Below the pieces are notes generated by a model. It had not been told where the DNA came from, did no database searches, and saw only the letters and a list, made by a program, of their open reading frames with translations. The position numbers and the translations under genes are program-made. From Acidobacteriaceae bacterium (lineage in GTDB: Bacteria; Acidobacteriota; Terriglobia; Terriglobales; Acidobacteriaceae), in contig PMHV01000010.1 of the NCBI GenBank assembly GCA_003156805.1, positions 17,450 through 71,062 of the forward strand: a stretch of DNA of 53,613 nucleotides, given 5' to 3'. Positions 7,851-16,440 of this stretch are shown piece after piece (the stretch's first letter is position 1; each line of letters begins with the position of its first letter).

Positions 7851-10844
7851 ATGAAAGACTCCGCTTCTAAGAGGAAGTCGCGGGATTCCGCTTCTTCCTT
7901 GGCCACAGCGGCACGTCCTGGGTCTTTCCCCATCGTCGGCATTGGGGCCTCGGCCGGGGGCTTGGAGGCGTTCTCCGAACTGTTGCACAACCTGCCGGAA
8001 AAAACTGGCATGGCCTTCGTGCTGGTGCAGCACCTCGACCCCAAACATACCAGCGGGCTGCCAGAGATTCTGTCGCGGACCACCAGACTTCCGGTCACCG
8101 AGGCCACCAATGGCTGTGTGGTGCAGCCGGACCACGTCTATGTGATTCCACCGAACACCAACATGCTCATGCATGACGGGGCCCTGCATTTGGGTGCGCG
8201 GGTGCTGACCCGCGGACTACACATGCCCATCGACAATTTTTTCCGCTCCCTGGCGGAAAGAGTGGGCCAACGGGCCATCGGCGTCGTCTTGTCAGGCACG
8301 GCTTCCGACGGGACCGAAGGATGCCGCGCCATCAAGGCGGCCGGAGGAGTTACTTTTGCCCAGGATGAGGAAACGGCTAAATACGACGACATGCCGCGCA
8401 GTGCCATTGCAGCTGGCTCCATCGACTTCATCCTGACCCCGAAGGACATCGCCCGGGAGTTGGGCGGAATTAGCCAGCATCCATATGTGACCCGGATTCT
8501 GTCGAACGGAAAGGATGAATTCCGCGGGATGGTGGGCGCCGACCTGGACGTGCTTTTCGGCCTGCTGCGGGACTCGACCGGGGTGGACTTCACCAACTAC
8601 AAGCACACCACCCTGCAGCGGCGCATCCGGCGGCGCATGGTCGTACACAAGATCGAAAAACTGAAGGACTACCTTCGTTTCATTGGGAAAAAACCGGAAG
8701 AGCTCGACGAACTTTACCGCGACCTGCTGATCCACGTCACCGGATTTTTCCGGGAGCCGGAAGCGTTCCTGGCGCTGCGCAAGCATGTGTATCCCAAATT
8801 GTTTGAGGGCCGCAAGCCGGATAATCCCATCCGGGTTTGGGTAGCCGGCTGCTCCACCGGCGAGGAAGCCTACTCGATTGCCATCACGTTGCTGGAATAC
8901 CTTTGGGGCCACACCCGCAACATCTCGCAGGCGGCCATGGCCATCCAGATTTTCGCCACCGACATCAGCGACACGGCGCTGGACCGCGCCCGCGGCGGCC
9001 TGTATCCGGAAGCGGCGGTATCGGAGATTTCCGGGGATCGCCTGAAGAGATTCTTTGTACGCCAGGAGGGCGGATATCAGGTCAATAAGTCGGTCCGCGA
9101 TATGTGCATCTTCGCCAAGCAGAATCTGGTGAAAGATCCGCCCTTCTCCAACCTGGACCTGGTGAGTTGCCGCAACCTGCTGATCTATCTTGGTCCGGTG
9201 CTGCAGAGAAGAGTCATCCCTACGTTGCACTACTCGCTCAAACCCAGCGGCTACCTGCTGCTAGGAGAGGCGGAAAGCTTGGGAGGATTCGCCGACCACT
9301 TCGCCCTGGTGGACAAGAAAGACAAGATCTATCAGAAAAGAAAGACAACGGCGCGTCTGACAACATATTTCGCGAGCACGGATTATTCGCCGCGCAGAAT
9401 CGAAGACGCGAAGACGGGCAGGCAATTGCCAGCTCCCTTTACTGTGGACAACGAGGTGGAGCAACTGCTCATCAACCGCTTTGTTCCGGCCAGCATTGTG
9501 GTCAACGATCAAATGGAGATTGTGCAGTTCCAGGGCAAGACGGGACCTTATCTGGAGCCGGCCGCCGGCCATCCCACCTTCAACCTGACCAAGATGGCGC
9601 GCGAAGGCCTGTTGGTGGACCTGCGTGCGGCCTTGAGCGCGGTCAAGAAAACCAATGCGCCGGTGCGGAAAGAAGGTGTGGAGATTCAATCGGAGGGGAA
9701 GACGCGGCAGGTGGACTTGGAGGTGCTTCCCCTGCACGGGCAAGCCGCCCAAGAGCGCTATTGCGTGGTCGTGTTTCAGGACCAGATACGGCCCCCCGCC
9801 CGGTCCGCAGGCAAAGACAGAGACAAAGGCCAGAGCGGTAAAGCGAAGCAAGTGGACCATCCCACGTTGCGCGAGAACGACAACTTGAAGCGTGAGATAG
9901 CCCAACTGCGGGGGCAGTTGTCGGCCCTGATCGAAGACCATGAAACCACCCTGGAAGAATTCAAATCGGTCAACGAAGAGGTATTGTCGGCCAACGAAGA
10001 ATTGCAGAGTACCAATGAAGAACTGGAGACCGCCAAGGAAGAGTTGCAATCCACCAACGAGGAGCTGACTACCCTGAACGAGGAGATGCAGAACCGCAAT
10101 GTGGAGTTGAGCTCGGCCAATAACGATCTGCTCAACCTGCTGGGCCAAGTGGATGTGCCGGTCGTGCTGGTCAGCAACGATTTGCGGATTCGCCGCTTCA
10201 GTCCGCCGGCGCAAAAGATCCTGAACCTGCTGCCCAGCGATGTGGGCCGGCGCCTGGGCCAGATTCGGCCCAATCTGGACTTGCAGGACATGGAGCCGAT
10301 GGTCCGGAAGGTCATCGACCTCGACACTTCGCAGCAACGCGATGTCTGTACCAAGGAAGGCGTGTGGCATGTGCTGCACGTGCGGCCCTACGAAACCTGG
10401 GACCACAAGATTGAAGGCGCGGTGATCAGCCTGCAAAACGTTGACGCCCTGAAACGATTGTTGGACCAGACCCGCGAGTACGCGGACAGTCTGATCGAAA
10501 GCGCCAGAGAACCGACGCTGGTTTTAGACGCCAATTTGCAGGTTACCCTCGCCAATCCGGCCTTCTACAAGGCTTTCAGCACCTATCGCGAGGAAACCGA
10601 AAACCGTCTCATCTACGATCTGGGCAACAAGCAGTGGAACATTCCCCGGTTGCGGCATCTGCTGGAGGAAATTGTCCCGCGAAATTCCCGCGTGGACGAT
10701 TTCGAAATGAGCCACGACTTTCCCCGCCTCGGGCCTCGAGACATGCTGCTCAACGCCCGCCGGGTTGAACTGCAGAAGGGCCACCCGTTCATCCTGCTGG
10801 CCATCGAGGACGTAACCGCGAGGGAAAAAAACGGCGCCGCCTGA
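7851..10844 (+). CDS. CheB-CheR-PAS fusion chemosensory protein
   Basis: 997 residues. Residues about 25-210 are a CheB methylesterase with catalytic Ser34 (GIGASAGG), His61 (QHLDP) and Asp153 (SGTASDGT). About 220-490 is a CheR methyltransferase with VAGCSTGEEAYS (331-342), IFATDIS (367-373) and LVSCRNLLIYL. A PAS-like part follows, then a long coiled coil rich in ANEELQSTNEELE heptads and at least two PAS domains. Such fusions usually end in a histidine kinase; this one stops after the last PAS, so output must go through another protein. There is no receiver domain on the CheB part. No other che gene is adjacent. Confidence 0.93.
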   Translation: MKDSASKRKSRDSASSLATAARPGSFPIVGIGASAGGLEAFSELLHNLPEKTGMAFVLVQHLDPKHTSGLPEILSRTTRLPVTEATNGCVVQPDHVYVIPPNTNMLMHDGALHLGARVLTRGLHMPIDNFFRSLAERVGQRAIGVVLSGTASDGTEGCRAIKAAGGVTFAQDEETAKYDDMPRSAIAAGSIDFILTPKDIARELGGISQHPYVTRILSNGKDEFRGMVGADLDVLFGLLRDSTGVDFTNYKHTTLQRRIRRRMVVHKIEKLKDYLRFIGKKPEELDELYRDLLIHVTGFFREPEAFLALRKHVYPKLFEGRKPDNPIRVWVAGCSTGEEAYSIAITLLEYLWGHTRNISQAAMAIQIFATDISDTALDRARGGLYPEAAVSEISGDRLKRFFVRQEGGYQVNKSVRDMCIFAKQNLVKDPPFSNLDLVSCRNLLIYLGPVLQRRVIPTLHYSLKPSGYLLLGEAESLGGFADHFALVDKKDKIYQKRKTTARLTTYFASTDYSPRRIEDAKTGRQLPAPFTVDNEVEQLLINRFVPASIVVNDQMEIVQFQGKTGPYLEPAAGHPTFNLTKMAREGLLVDLRAALSAVKKTNAPVRKEGVEIQSEGKTRQVDLEVLPLHGQAAQERYCVVVFQDQIRPPARSAGKDRDKGQSGKAKQVDHPTLRENDNLKREIAQLRGQLSALIEDHETTLEEFKSVNEEVLSANEELQSTNEELETAKEELQSTNEELTTLNEEMQNRNVELSSANNDLLNLLGQVDVPVVLVSNDLRIRRFSPPAQKILNLLPSDVGRRLGQIRPNLDLQDMEPMVRKVIDLDTSQQRDVCTKEGVWHVLHVRPYETWDHKIEGAVISLQNVDALKRLLDQTREYADSLIESAREPTLVLDANLQVTLANPAFYKAFSTYREETENRLIYDLGNKQWNIPRLRHLLEEIVPRNSRVDDFEMSHDFPRLGPRDMLLNARRVELQKGHPFILLAIEDVTAREKNGAA

Positions 10845-10853
10845 GCGCTATGT

Positions 10854-10876
10854 GGGGACGGTCGCTTCGGCTGTCC
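10854..10876. repeat. GGGGACGG...TGTCC hairpin repeat (copy 1)
   Basis: GTGGGGACGGTCGCTTCGGCTGTCC is split here as GTGGGGACGGTCG and CTTCGGCTGTCC. It begins 9 nt after the CheB-CheR stop and shares GTGGGGACGG with the perfect hairpin at 52524-52550. The stem is imperfect here (GGAC/GTCC ends pair, the middle mismatches). Confidence 0.5.
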
Positions 10877-10889
10877 TCGCTTCTGTTTC

Positions 10890-11555
10890 CTACTTCCCTT
10901 CCAGCGTGATATCCCCCACGGAAACGTGCGCGCGCAGTTCGTACTTGCCGTCGCCGTGATACTTCAAGGTCTTGCCCAGCCAGCCGCTAGTCTCGCCGTA
11001 GCCGTCGCCGTTGACATCGCCAATGCTGGTGCTAGCACGCACCAGGCTGTACCTGGAGTGCTCGGCGGCGACCCGAATATCGCCCACGCCCAGGTCCAAG
11101 TCCTTGTCGCCCTCGACCCCTTCGACGGTCAGATCGCCGACTTTTTCATGAACGTCAAGGTTGGTATTCTGCGGGACCTCAAGTTCGACATCAAATTCTG
11201 TGTTGCTGTCAGAGGGAGCGTGAAATTCGAGATTGGCGTCGTTGCCGCGAACCTGAAACTCCACGCTCGCATCCTTCACGTTCCTCTCGCGGCTCGACTT
11301 CACCGTGTAGTGCAGGCGAATCTTGTTCGAATCCCCGTGCCTGACGCGGAGGTCGCCCACCTTCAGACGGACATGCAGCATTCCCCCCGCGACAAAATCG
11401 CGAGCGTCGGTGTGGGTATCTTCATATTTCCAGTCCGACGCGGAGCAGAACGGAACGAGCAAGAGACAAGTCAGTACTGTCTTGTGAAGCGGCGTAAGAC
11501 GGGCGAGAGACCTACCGGACACGAAGCACCTCCGAGGCGACCAACGTCTAAACAT
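10890..11555 (-). CDS. Secreted DUF4097-like beta-solenoid protein
   Basis: 221 residues from ATG 11555 (MFRRWSPRRC); a TTG 30 nt upstream is a weaker start. A basic N-region is followed by a hydrophobic segment (HKTVLTCLLLVPFCSASDW), consistent with export. The rest alternates short beta strands with repeated G-D-[IL] turns (VGDLRVRHGD, VGDLTVEGVEG, VGDIRVAAEH, SIGDVNGDG, VGDITLEGK), the pattern of DUF4097/DUF2807 putative adhesins with a beta-helical fold. Function unknown. It is convergent with the CheB-CheR gene. Confidence 0.75.
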   Translation of the reverse strand: MFRRWSPRRCFVSGRSLARLTPLHKTVLTCLLLVPFCSASDWKYEDTHTDARDFVAGGMLHVRLKVGDLRVRHGDSNKIRLHYTVKSSRERNVKDASVEFQVRGNDANLEFHAPSDSNTEFDVELEVPQNTNLDVHEKVGDLTVEGVEGDKDLDLGVGDIRVAAEHSRYSLVRASTSIGDVNGDGYGETSGWLGKTLKYHGDGKYELRAHVSVGDITLEGK

Positions 11556-11648
11556 GATACGAGAGGGATAAAGGCGTGGTTCCAAGAATCTTTTCGCGGG
11601 CGGGTAACCGTGTGGGGTGGGCGGCTCACGCGCTCAGGACCTTCCGCT

Positions 11649-12296
11649 TTATCTCTTGAAATCGGCTATGCCATTCCACACCAATTGGACGGCGATGGCG
11701 AGAATGAGAAAGCCAAAAATCTTATTAATCGCACCCACCGCGCCCGGACCCAGCCGCCGCACCAACGGCCCTCCCAGGCGGAAAAGAAGATAGACCGAGA
11801 GCGCAACCGCGGCAATGCCAATCACCATTCCGAGATAGGCCAGCGGATACTCCACGTGCGCGGCCAGCGCCATCACGACGCCGATTGCGCCCGGTCCCGA
11901 GAGCAGAGGCATGGCCAGCGGCGTCAACGAGATATCTTCCTTCGTGCTGGCTTCGTGGCTCTCGGCCGGAGAGATGCGCGCAGTCGAGGTCACCATGCCC
12001 CACGCGGTATTGGCCACGATCAGGCCTCCCGCGATCTTGAGCACGGGCAGCGAAATGCCGAAGAAAAAAAGTACGAAGCGCCCGAAGAACAAGAAGAAGA
12101 CCAGGATGCCGAAAACATAGAACGCGGTTTTAAGTGCAGTGTAGCGGCGGTCGGCGGCGGTCCAGTCGGTAGTCAGGCTGAAAAAAATGGGAATGCCGCC
12201 GAACGGATCGACAATAGGAAACAGCGCCAGAAACGTAGCCACAGCCGAGGCCGGCAGAGTGCGCAGAAAATGTCCCAGGGCGTGAGCGTAAGTCAT
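11649..12296 (-). CDS. MarC-family inner-membrane protein
   Basis: 215 residues with about six membrane helices. Family marks are the N-terminal ALFPIVDPFGGIPIFFSLT, the central LPVLKIAGGLIVANTAWGM and the LAMPLLSGPGAIGVVMALA segment. MarC/UPF0056 proteins are integral inner-membrane proteins of unknown transport role; the original link to multiple antibiotic resistance was not upheld. It lies 4 bp after a VapC gene stop, in the same direction. Confidence 0.92.
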   Translation of the reverse strand: MTYAHALGHFLRTLPASAVATFLALFPIVDPFGGIPIFFSLTTDWTAADRRYTALKTAFYVFGILVFFLFFGRFVLFFFGISLPVLKIAGGLIVANTAWGMVTSTARISPAESHEASTKEDISLTPLAMPLLSGPGAIGVVMALAAHVEYPLAYLGMVIGIAAVALSVYLLFRLGGPLVRRLGPGAVGAINKIFGFLILAIAVQLVWNGIADFKR

Positions 12297-12300
12297 GGGC

Positions 12301-12714
12301 TTAGGTGGATTTGAACGGGTTGACGACCTCCACGCCTAGATGCCGGAAATCTTTCTCGTTCCGCGTTGCAACAGTCAGCCCATGCACGCGGGCGGTCGCC
12401 GCGATCATGGCGTCGTCGAAGAGCTGTTCCGGCTTACCCACCATCATCCGTGCCGTTTCGCGGAAGCAACGCCCATCCATGGGCACTATGGTCGAAGAGG
12501 CTTCCAAGTCTTCGACCCAGGCCTCAATGGCACGAGCTTTGTGCGCGTCCTGTCTGCGCGTCCGCTCAATGCCCTCCTGAAGTTCGCCGAGCGTAACCGC
12601 CGAAAAGCAGACCTGCTCATCCCGCAGGCCGCCAAACCAGGAAACCACGGCTCCGTGGGGTTTCGGTTTATGAAGTTCCGAAATTACGTTTGTGTCGAGT
12701 AAGTACCGGATCAC
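12301..12714 (-). CDS. VapC-type PIN-domain toxin (FitB-like)
   Basis: 137 residues. PIN ribonuclease with the acidic residues in place: Asp7 (LLDTN), Glu44 (TLGELQ), Asp100/Asp101 (LFDDAMIAATA) and Asp122 near TRNEKDF. It presumably cleaves RNA, often tRNA or rRNA in this family. Its ATG overlaps the antitoxin stop by 4 bp, so the two are translationally coupled. All catalytic residues are intact. Confidence 0.93.
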   Translation of the reverse strand: MIRYLLDTNVISELHKPKPHGAVVSWFGGLRDEQVCFSAVTLGELQEGIERTRRQDAHKARAIEAWVEDLEASSTIVPMDGRCFRETARMMVGKPEQLFDDAMIAATARVHGLTVATRNEKDFRHLGVEVVNPFKST

Positions 12715-12965
12715 TCGAACTCCACGGGTGGCCGCCGCTTCCGCTTGCGGCGTTCGGAGACTAACCCTTCAAAGCGCGGGCCGGACAGCAGCAGCTCTTT
12801 AATGCCCGGTCGGGAGGAATCCTGCATCCGCCGCCACTCGTCGATGGGCACCAGCACGGCCGCCTCGACCCCGCGGCGCGTCACCACCTGCGGACCGTTC
12901 TTCAGCGCCGCATCCAGGAACTCGCTAAACCGGGCCTTCGCGTCTTGCAATTGCCACGAACTCAT
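12711..12965 (-). CDS. Phd/YefM-type antitoxin
   Basis: 84 residues: MSSWQLQDAKARFSEFLDAA, then GPQVVTRRGVEAAVLVPIDEW. This is the Phd/YefM N-terminal DNA-binding fold; the C-terminal tail (GLVSERRKRKRRPPVEFE) would wrap the VapC toxin. Antitoxin-toxin complexes of this type bind their own promoter, and a perfect palindrome lies in the promoter spacer just upstream. Confidence 0.92.
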   Translation of the reverse strand: MSSWQLQDAKARFSEFLDAALKNGPQVVTRRGVEAAVLVPIDEWRRMQDSSRPGIKELLLSGPRFEGLVSERRKRKRRPPVEFE

Positions 12966-12985
12966 CAGCGCGCTCTTTCAGCCCA

Positions 12986-13014
12986 ATCATATAACTAGTC
13001 AGATGACTAGTCAA
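12986..13014 (-). promoter_or_regulatory. VapBC promoter with palindromic operator
   Basis: On the minus strand, TTGACT (complement 13009-13014) and TATGAT (complement 12986-12991) are separated by exactly 17 bp, a strong sigma70-like promoter. Within it lies a perfect 8-bp inverted repeat ACTAGTCA-GA-TGACTAGT (12994-13011). Occupation by the antitoxin complex would block RNA polymerase, which gives the expected autorepression. Confidence 0.8.
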
Positions 13015-13036
13015 CAAACCTTGCAGAAGAGCTGCG

Positions 13037-13064
13037 GAGGTCTGAGGTCCGAGGTCCAAGGTCC
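13037..13064. repeat. Four tandem heptamers (GAGGTCC type)
   Basis: Four successive 7-nt units: GAGGTCT, GAGGTCC, GAGGTCC, AAGGTCC. They lie 6 nt beyond the stop of the M28 peptidase (minus strand). The same heptamer occurs as an inverted pair at 38520-38569 and at 53252-53315. Confidence 0.85.
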
Positions 13065-13070
13065 GGTTTC

Positions 13071-15233
13071 CTACCGACTTCCCTCCAGCGTTTTCGCCGC
13101 GCGTCCCAGAGCGGCCGCGAGGCTCGCCAGTTGCTGCCGGGCTCGCTCCGCATCGCCTTTGTCGAGCGCTTCATTCACTCCCGGAATCACCACCGCGGCA
13201 TATCCCGTGTATTCGCCGGGGGCGTAGATGGCATGGCGAAACCACGGACGGTGCGGCAGTCCTTCCGGCACCAGAAGAGCGCGCTCGGTGCCACGCAGCG
13301 CCTGGTTCAGTTGAGCTAATTTCGCAGGATCGCGGGGCGGAGTCTTCTGTTTCGCAAGAATCTTCGTTGCCGCTTCCTGAAAATGTTTCGCCGCCGCCGA
13401 CACCGCACCGAAATCGAACGCGCGATCGCCAAACTTGCTCTCGGCTCTCTTCTTGGCGGCATCTAAGTACGCGGCAATCTCTTTCCCGTATTCTTCATAG
13501 TTGTATGGCAGAACATCCGCGTCGGCCATGCGAATGGCTTGCAATCCGAAGACTCGCGCCATTTCCTGCTCGTAGGTAAACTCGGGATCGCCGAACTTCT
13601 TGAACCAGGCGAAATTATCGAACACGGAGTGATACACGCCGTAAGGCCCCGTGGACCCAATATCGTCGGAAGGCACTCCCGCATGTTGCAGGAATGCGGT
13701 GTAGTCGGAGCCGCTGCCCAGGTCGCCCACGGGCACGTCGGCAGTCACCTGTGCGGCCGGCGGTTTGTAGTCTTCCTGGCCGATACCCTCTCTCGCACGG
13801 CTCGACTTCTGCCACGCTTCATACACGGTGCCGCCCTTCGGACTGGGCACAGCCTTTGCGATATCGCGCAGAAACTGCTTCAGGCTGGGCACGGCCGACG
13901 CTCCGAACTTCGGCCCCGAGACAGCCACATCCATATTGAAATAAGCCGGAGAGTTGGCGAGATCCGGTTCATGCTGTTCCACCCACTCGGTAGAACCGAT
14001 CAGGCCTTCTTCCTCGCCGTCCCAACTGCAGAAAACCAGGGTCCGCTTCGGTTTCCAGCCGGATTTCAACAGCTCGCCCACGCCATGTATGGCTTCCAGC
14101 ATAGCTGCAGTGCCGCTGTTCGGGTCCACCGCCCCATAAACCCAGGCATCGCGATGATTGCCCGAAACCACCCACTCATCCGGCAGGTCCGAGCCGCGCA
14201 CGCGGCCCACCACATCCCACAGCGTGCGGAACTGGTAATCCTGTTTGAGGTGCATCTTCACCTTCACCGGCCCCGGACCGACGTGATAAGTGAACGGCAG
14301 CGAACCTTGCCACTCTCGCGGAGAATCCGGCCCGGCCAGATGTTCGAGGATCGGCCGGGCATCGTGATAGGAAAGCGGCGTCACCGGAATCTTCGGCATC
14401 TGCGCCGACTGCTCTGGAGAAATGCGCTTGCTTTCCGGCAACGAGGGCAGCGACGCGACGCCAGGCGTCGTCGGATCGCCAGGAAACTCGAACATGTAGC
14501 CTACCGACCCGCGCTGCACGCCGGTATCGGGCCGCCACGGACCCTCAGGATATTTATCGCCGCGACGCCAGCCATCGTCGTACGGATCCGAATAGATGAT
14601 CACCCCTGCTGCGCCATGTTCCTGGGCAATGAATTCCTTCACCCCGCGGAAATTCTGGCCATAGCGTACCAACACAATCTTTCCGCGCACATCGACCTTT
14701 AACTTTTCCAGTTCCTCGAAATCTTCCGGCGTGCCGTAGTTCGCGTAAATCACTTCCGCCTCGGCATCGCCCGATGGCGACATGCCGTTGAATGGCATTA
14801 CCACCCGCGGATCGCTGTCATAGGGATCGCCGTCTACGTGCTCGCGCGTGGGACCATGCATCTCGACTCCGGCGGGCGCAGTAACGTCCACGCTAATCTC
14901 CGCGGGGTAGTTGAGCCACACCTTGTATTCGACGACCTCAGTATCGAGGCCGGCCTCGCGAAACTTCTGCGCCACATAGTCGGCAGTGGCTTTGTCTTCC
15001 GGAGTGCCCGCCATGTGCGGAGCTTGGGTCAGCGTGCGCAGGTGCTCTTCGGCCAGTTTGGGATCGGGCACAGCAAGGAAACGGGATTCGACGGAGTTTT
15101 CTGCGGCGGCATCACGAAAACCGAAAATGGGTTGGCGCGAGCCGGAAGGCCCGGGACTGCGGCCAGAGCCTGCGATGGGAAAGCTGGAAGAAAGGATAGC
15201 CAGTGTGAGCAGTGACGGGAAGAGTTGTTTCAT
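13071..15233 (-). CDS. M28 peptidase, glutamate carboxypeptidase II-like
   Basis: 720 residues with a signal peptide (MKQLFPSLLTLAILSSS). The order is that of human PSMA/transferrin-receptor proteins: protease domain, PA insert (about 115-330, VRGKIVLVRYGQNFRGVKEF), peptidase part and C-terminal helical dimerisation domain. Zinc ligands and catalytic residues are present: His360 (GNHRDAWVYGA), Asp370 (VDPNSG), Glu407/Glu408 (SWDGEEEG), Asp435 (NMDVAV) and the late His in YHSVFDNF. It probably trims C-terminal acidic residues from peptides in the periplasm or outside the cell. Single gene, followed by heptamer repeats. Confidence 0.95.
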   Translation of the reverse strand: MKQLFPSLLTLAILSSSFPIAGSGRSPGPSGSRQPIFGFRDAAAENSVESRFLAVPDPKLAEEHLRTLTQAPHMAGTPEDKATADYVAQKFREAGLDTEVVEYKVWLNYPAEISVDVTAPAGVEMHGPTREHVDGDPYDSDPRVVMPFNGMSPSGDAEAEVIYANYGTPEDFEELEKLKVDVRGKIVLVRYGQNFRGVKEFIAQEHGAAGVIIYSDPYDDGWRRGDKYPEGPWRPDTGVQRGSVGYMFEFPGDPTTPGVASLPSLPESKRISPEQSAQMPKIPVTPLSYHDARPILEHLAGPDSPREWQGSLPFTYHVGPGPVKVKMHLKQDYQFRTLWDVVGRVRGSDLPDEWVVSGNHRDAWVYGAVDPNSGTAAMLEAIHGVGELLKSGWKPKRTLVFCSWDGEEEGLIGSTEWVEQHEPDLANSPAYFNMDVAVSGPKFGASAVPSLKQFLRDIAKAVPSPKGGTVYEAWQKSSRAREGIGQEDYKPPAAQVTADVPVGDLGSGSDYTAFLQHAGVPSDDIGSTGPYGVYHSVFDNFAWFKKFGDPEFTYEQEMARVFGLQAIRMADADVLPYNYEEYGKEIAAYLDAAKKRAESKFGDRAFDFGAVSAAAKHFQEAATKILAKQKTPPRDPAKLAQLNQALRGTERALLVPEGLPHRPWFRHAIYAPGEYTGYAAVVIPGVNEALDKGDAERARQQLASLAAALGRAAKTLEGSR

Positions 15234-15290
15234 GGGGCTCTCAGAAGTAAATAAAGTAGCACAGGCTGGGGGAGTGACTTTTCGGGAAAT

Positions 15291-15319
15291 GCACCAAGTT
15301 CACCAACTGGTGCTATACT
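15291..15319 (+). promoter_or_regulatory. VapBC promoter/operator; likely leaderless
   Basis: TATACT (15314-15319) lies 6 nt before the antitoxin ATG (15326), so transcription should start at or next to the start codon. GCACCA (15291-15296) and TGGTGC (15308-15313) form an inverted repeat with an 11-nt spacer covering the -35 to -10 interval, a probable operator. No Shine-Dalgarno sequence is present. Confidence 0.6.
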
Positions 15320-15325
15320 TACCCC

Positions 15326-15565
15326 ATGAAACGAGCCACGATGACTCTTCCAGACGATTTAGCCGAGGCCGTTGACAGCTATCGGCAGTCCCAGGAAGCG
15401 CCGCCATCTCTTACAACCGTAGTGCAAACGGCGTTGCGCGAATACCTGGGACAAAGAGGTTTTCTGGCAAGCCGCCGCCCCTTCAGAATCGCCCCGCTGG
15501 GCAGGAGCGGCCGCAGCGACATAAGTCGCGAACACGATGCATACCTTGCGGGCACGAAGAAGTGA
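15326..15565 (+). CDS. Ribbon-helix-helix antitoxin (VapB-like)
   Basis: 79 residues. MKRATMTLPDDLAEAVDSYR, then SLTTVVQTALREYL is a ribbon-helix-helix DNA-binding domain. The C-terminal tail (SRREHDAYLAG-like, here ISREHDAYLAGTKK) would contact the toxin. Its TGA stop overlaps the GTG start of the downstream PIN toxin by 4 bp. Confidence 0.88.
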   Translation: MKRATMTLPDDLAEAVDSYRQSQEAPPSLTTVVQTALREYLGQRGFLASRRPFRIAPLGRSGRSDISREHDAYLAGTKK

Positions 15566-15960
15566 TACGCGCCGTGTTGGCGGATACAGGTCCGTTGTAT
15601 GCCGCCGCAGACGAAGACGATGCCGACCATGAAAGGACCCTCCGGCAGACGGATGAATTGGATCGCGACGGCCGGGCCGTACTAATTCCCTATCCGATCC
15701 TGCTGGAGGCTTACAGCTTAGTCTTGAAGCGTTTCGGCTCCCAAGCGGCCTTGCGCTGGTTGAGCAACGCAGTCGAAGCTTCCCTGATAAATCCCACCCC
15801 GGAGGATTATTCGATGGCTTGCGCCATTTTGCGCGCGTTTTCCGATCAGGACATCAGCTTGGCTGACGCGACCGTCGCGACATTGGCTACGCGCCTGAAA
15901 GTTGAGGTTTGGACGTACGACCATCACTTTGATGTGATGCGCGTGCCGGTTTGGCGGTGA
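15562..15960 (+). CDS. VapC-type PIN-domain toxin
   Basis: 132 residues from GTG 15562 (VIRAVLADTGPLYAAAD). PIN acidic residues are Asp8 (LADTG), Glu49 (LLEAY), Asp102 (LADATVA) and Asp120/Asp124 (TYDHHFD). LADTGPLYAAAD is the opening typical of the VapC group whose Asn is replaced by Gly. Coupled to the ribbon-helix-helix antitoxin by a GTGA overlap. Confidence 0.9.
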   Translation: MIRAVLADTGPLYAAADEDDADHERTLRQTDELDRDGRAVLIPYPILLEAYSLVLKRFGSQAALRWLSNAVEASLINPTPEDYSMACAILRAFSDQDISLADATVATLATRLKVEVWTYDHHFDVMRVPVWR

Positions 15961-15984
15961 ACGCGTCCGACGGTGGAGGCGGTC

Positions 15985-16434
15985 ATGGTTAGGTACACGG
16001 TTAGACACATAGATGTGCAGCGTTGCGCAAATTGCCAGACCGAAAGATTTCCGTTAAGGGCAAGGCACCTATGCGGCCGATGCTATTACGCTCTGCGGAA
16101 GCTGGAGCAGGCCGACCAGGCCGTGCCCCAAGACGTCGTCAAAGTCTACAAGGAAGAGTGTCAGCGTCGACTGGATAACCTCAAGGCAATGGAGCAAAAA
16201 CGTAAGCCTCCGATTTCTGGTCTCGACGTAGAGAGTCAACTAGCATGGCTCGCGAAAAGGGCCGGCGTGCGGAGGAACATCTTCGACGGAATGGCCAGTT
16301 CCATTGCATGGCACTTCACGGAGGAAAACCTCGTAGTGCTGTACGGGCTCTTGAGCGAGATCGAAGAGAATATCCAATGGGCTGGCGTCGATTGGGGCCG
16401 TATTTATCCCGTGCGACGAGAGAAACGAGCTTAG
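15985..16434 (+). CDS. Hypothetical protein with zinc-ribbon-like motif
   Basis: 149 residues from ATG 15985; a GTG at 15973 in frame is the alternative. The N-terminus carries RCANCQTERFPLRARHLCGRCYY split as CxxC and CxxC about 17 residues apart, a likely zinc ribbon. The rest is helical (VYKEECQRRLDNLKAM, then ENIQWAGVDW). No recognised family. It follows the VapC gene by 24 bp and ends 6 bp before the convergent proA. Confidence 0.55.
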   Translation: MVRYTVRHIDVQRCANCQTERFPLRARHLCGRCYYALRKLEQADQAVPQDVVKVYKEECQRRLDNLKAMEQKRKPPISGLDVESQLAWLAKRAGVRRNIFDGMASSIAWHFTEENLVVLYGLLSEIEENIQWAGVDWGRIYPVRREKRA

Positions 16435-16440
16435 GCAAGC

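Noticed and set aside
9261..10436. Long minus-strand frame antisense to the CheB-CheR gene
   Set aside because: Repetitive Leu/Gln translation results from the coiled-coil heptads of the real gene; long antisense frames are common in GC-rich DNA.
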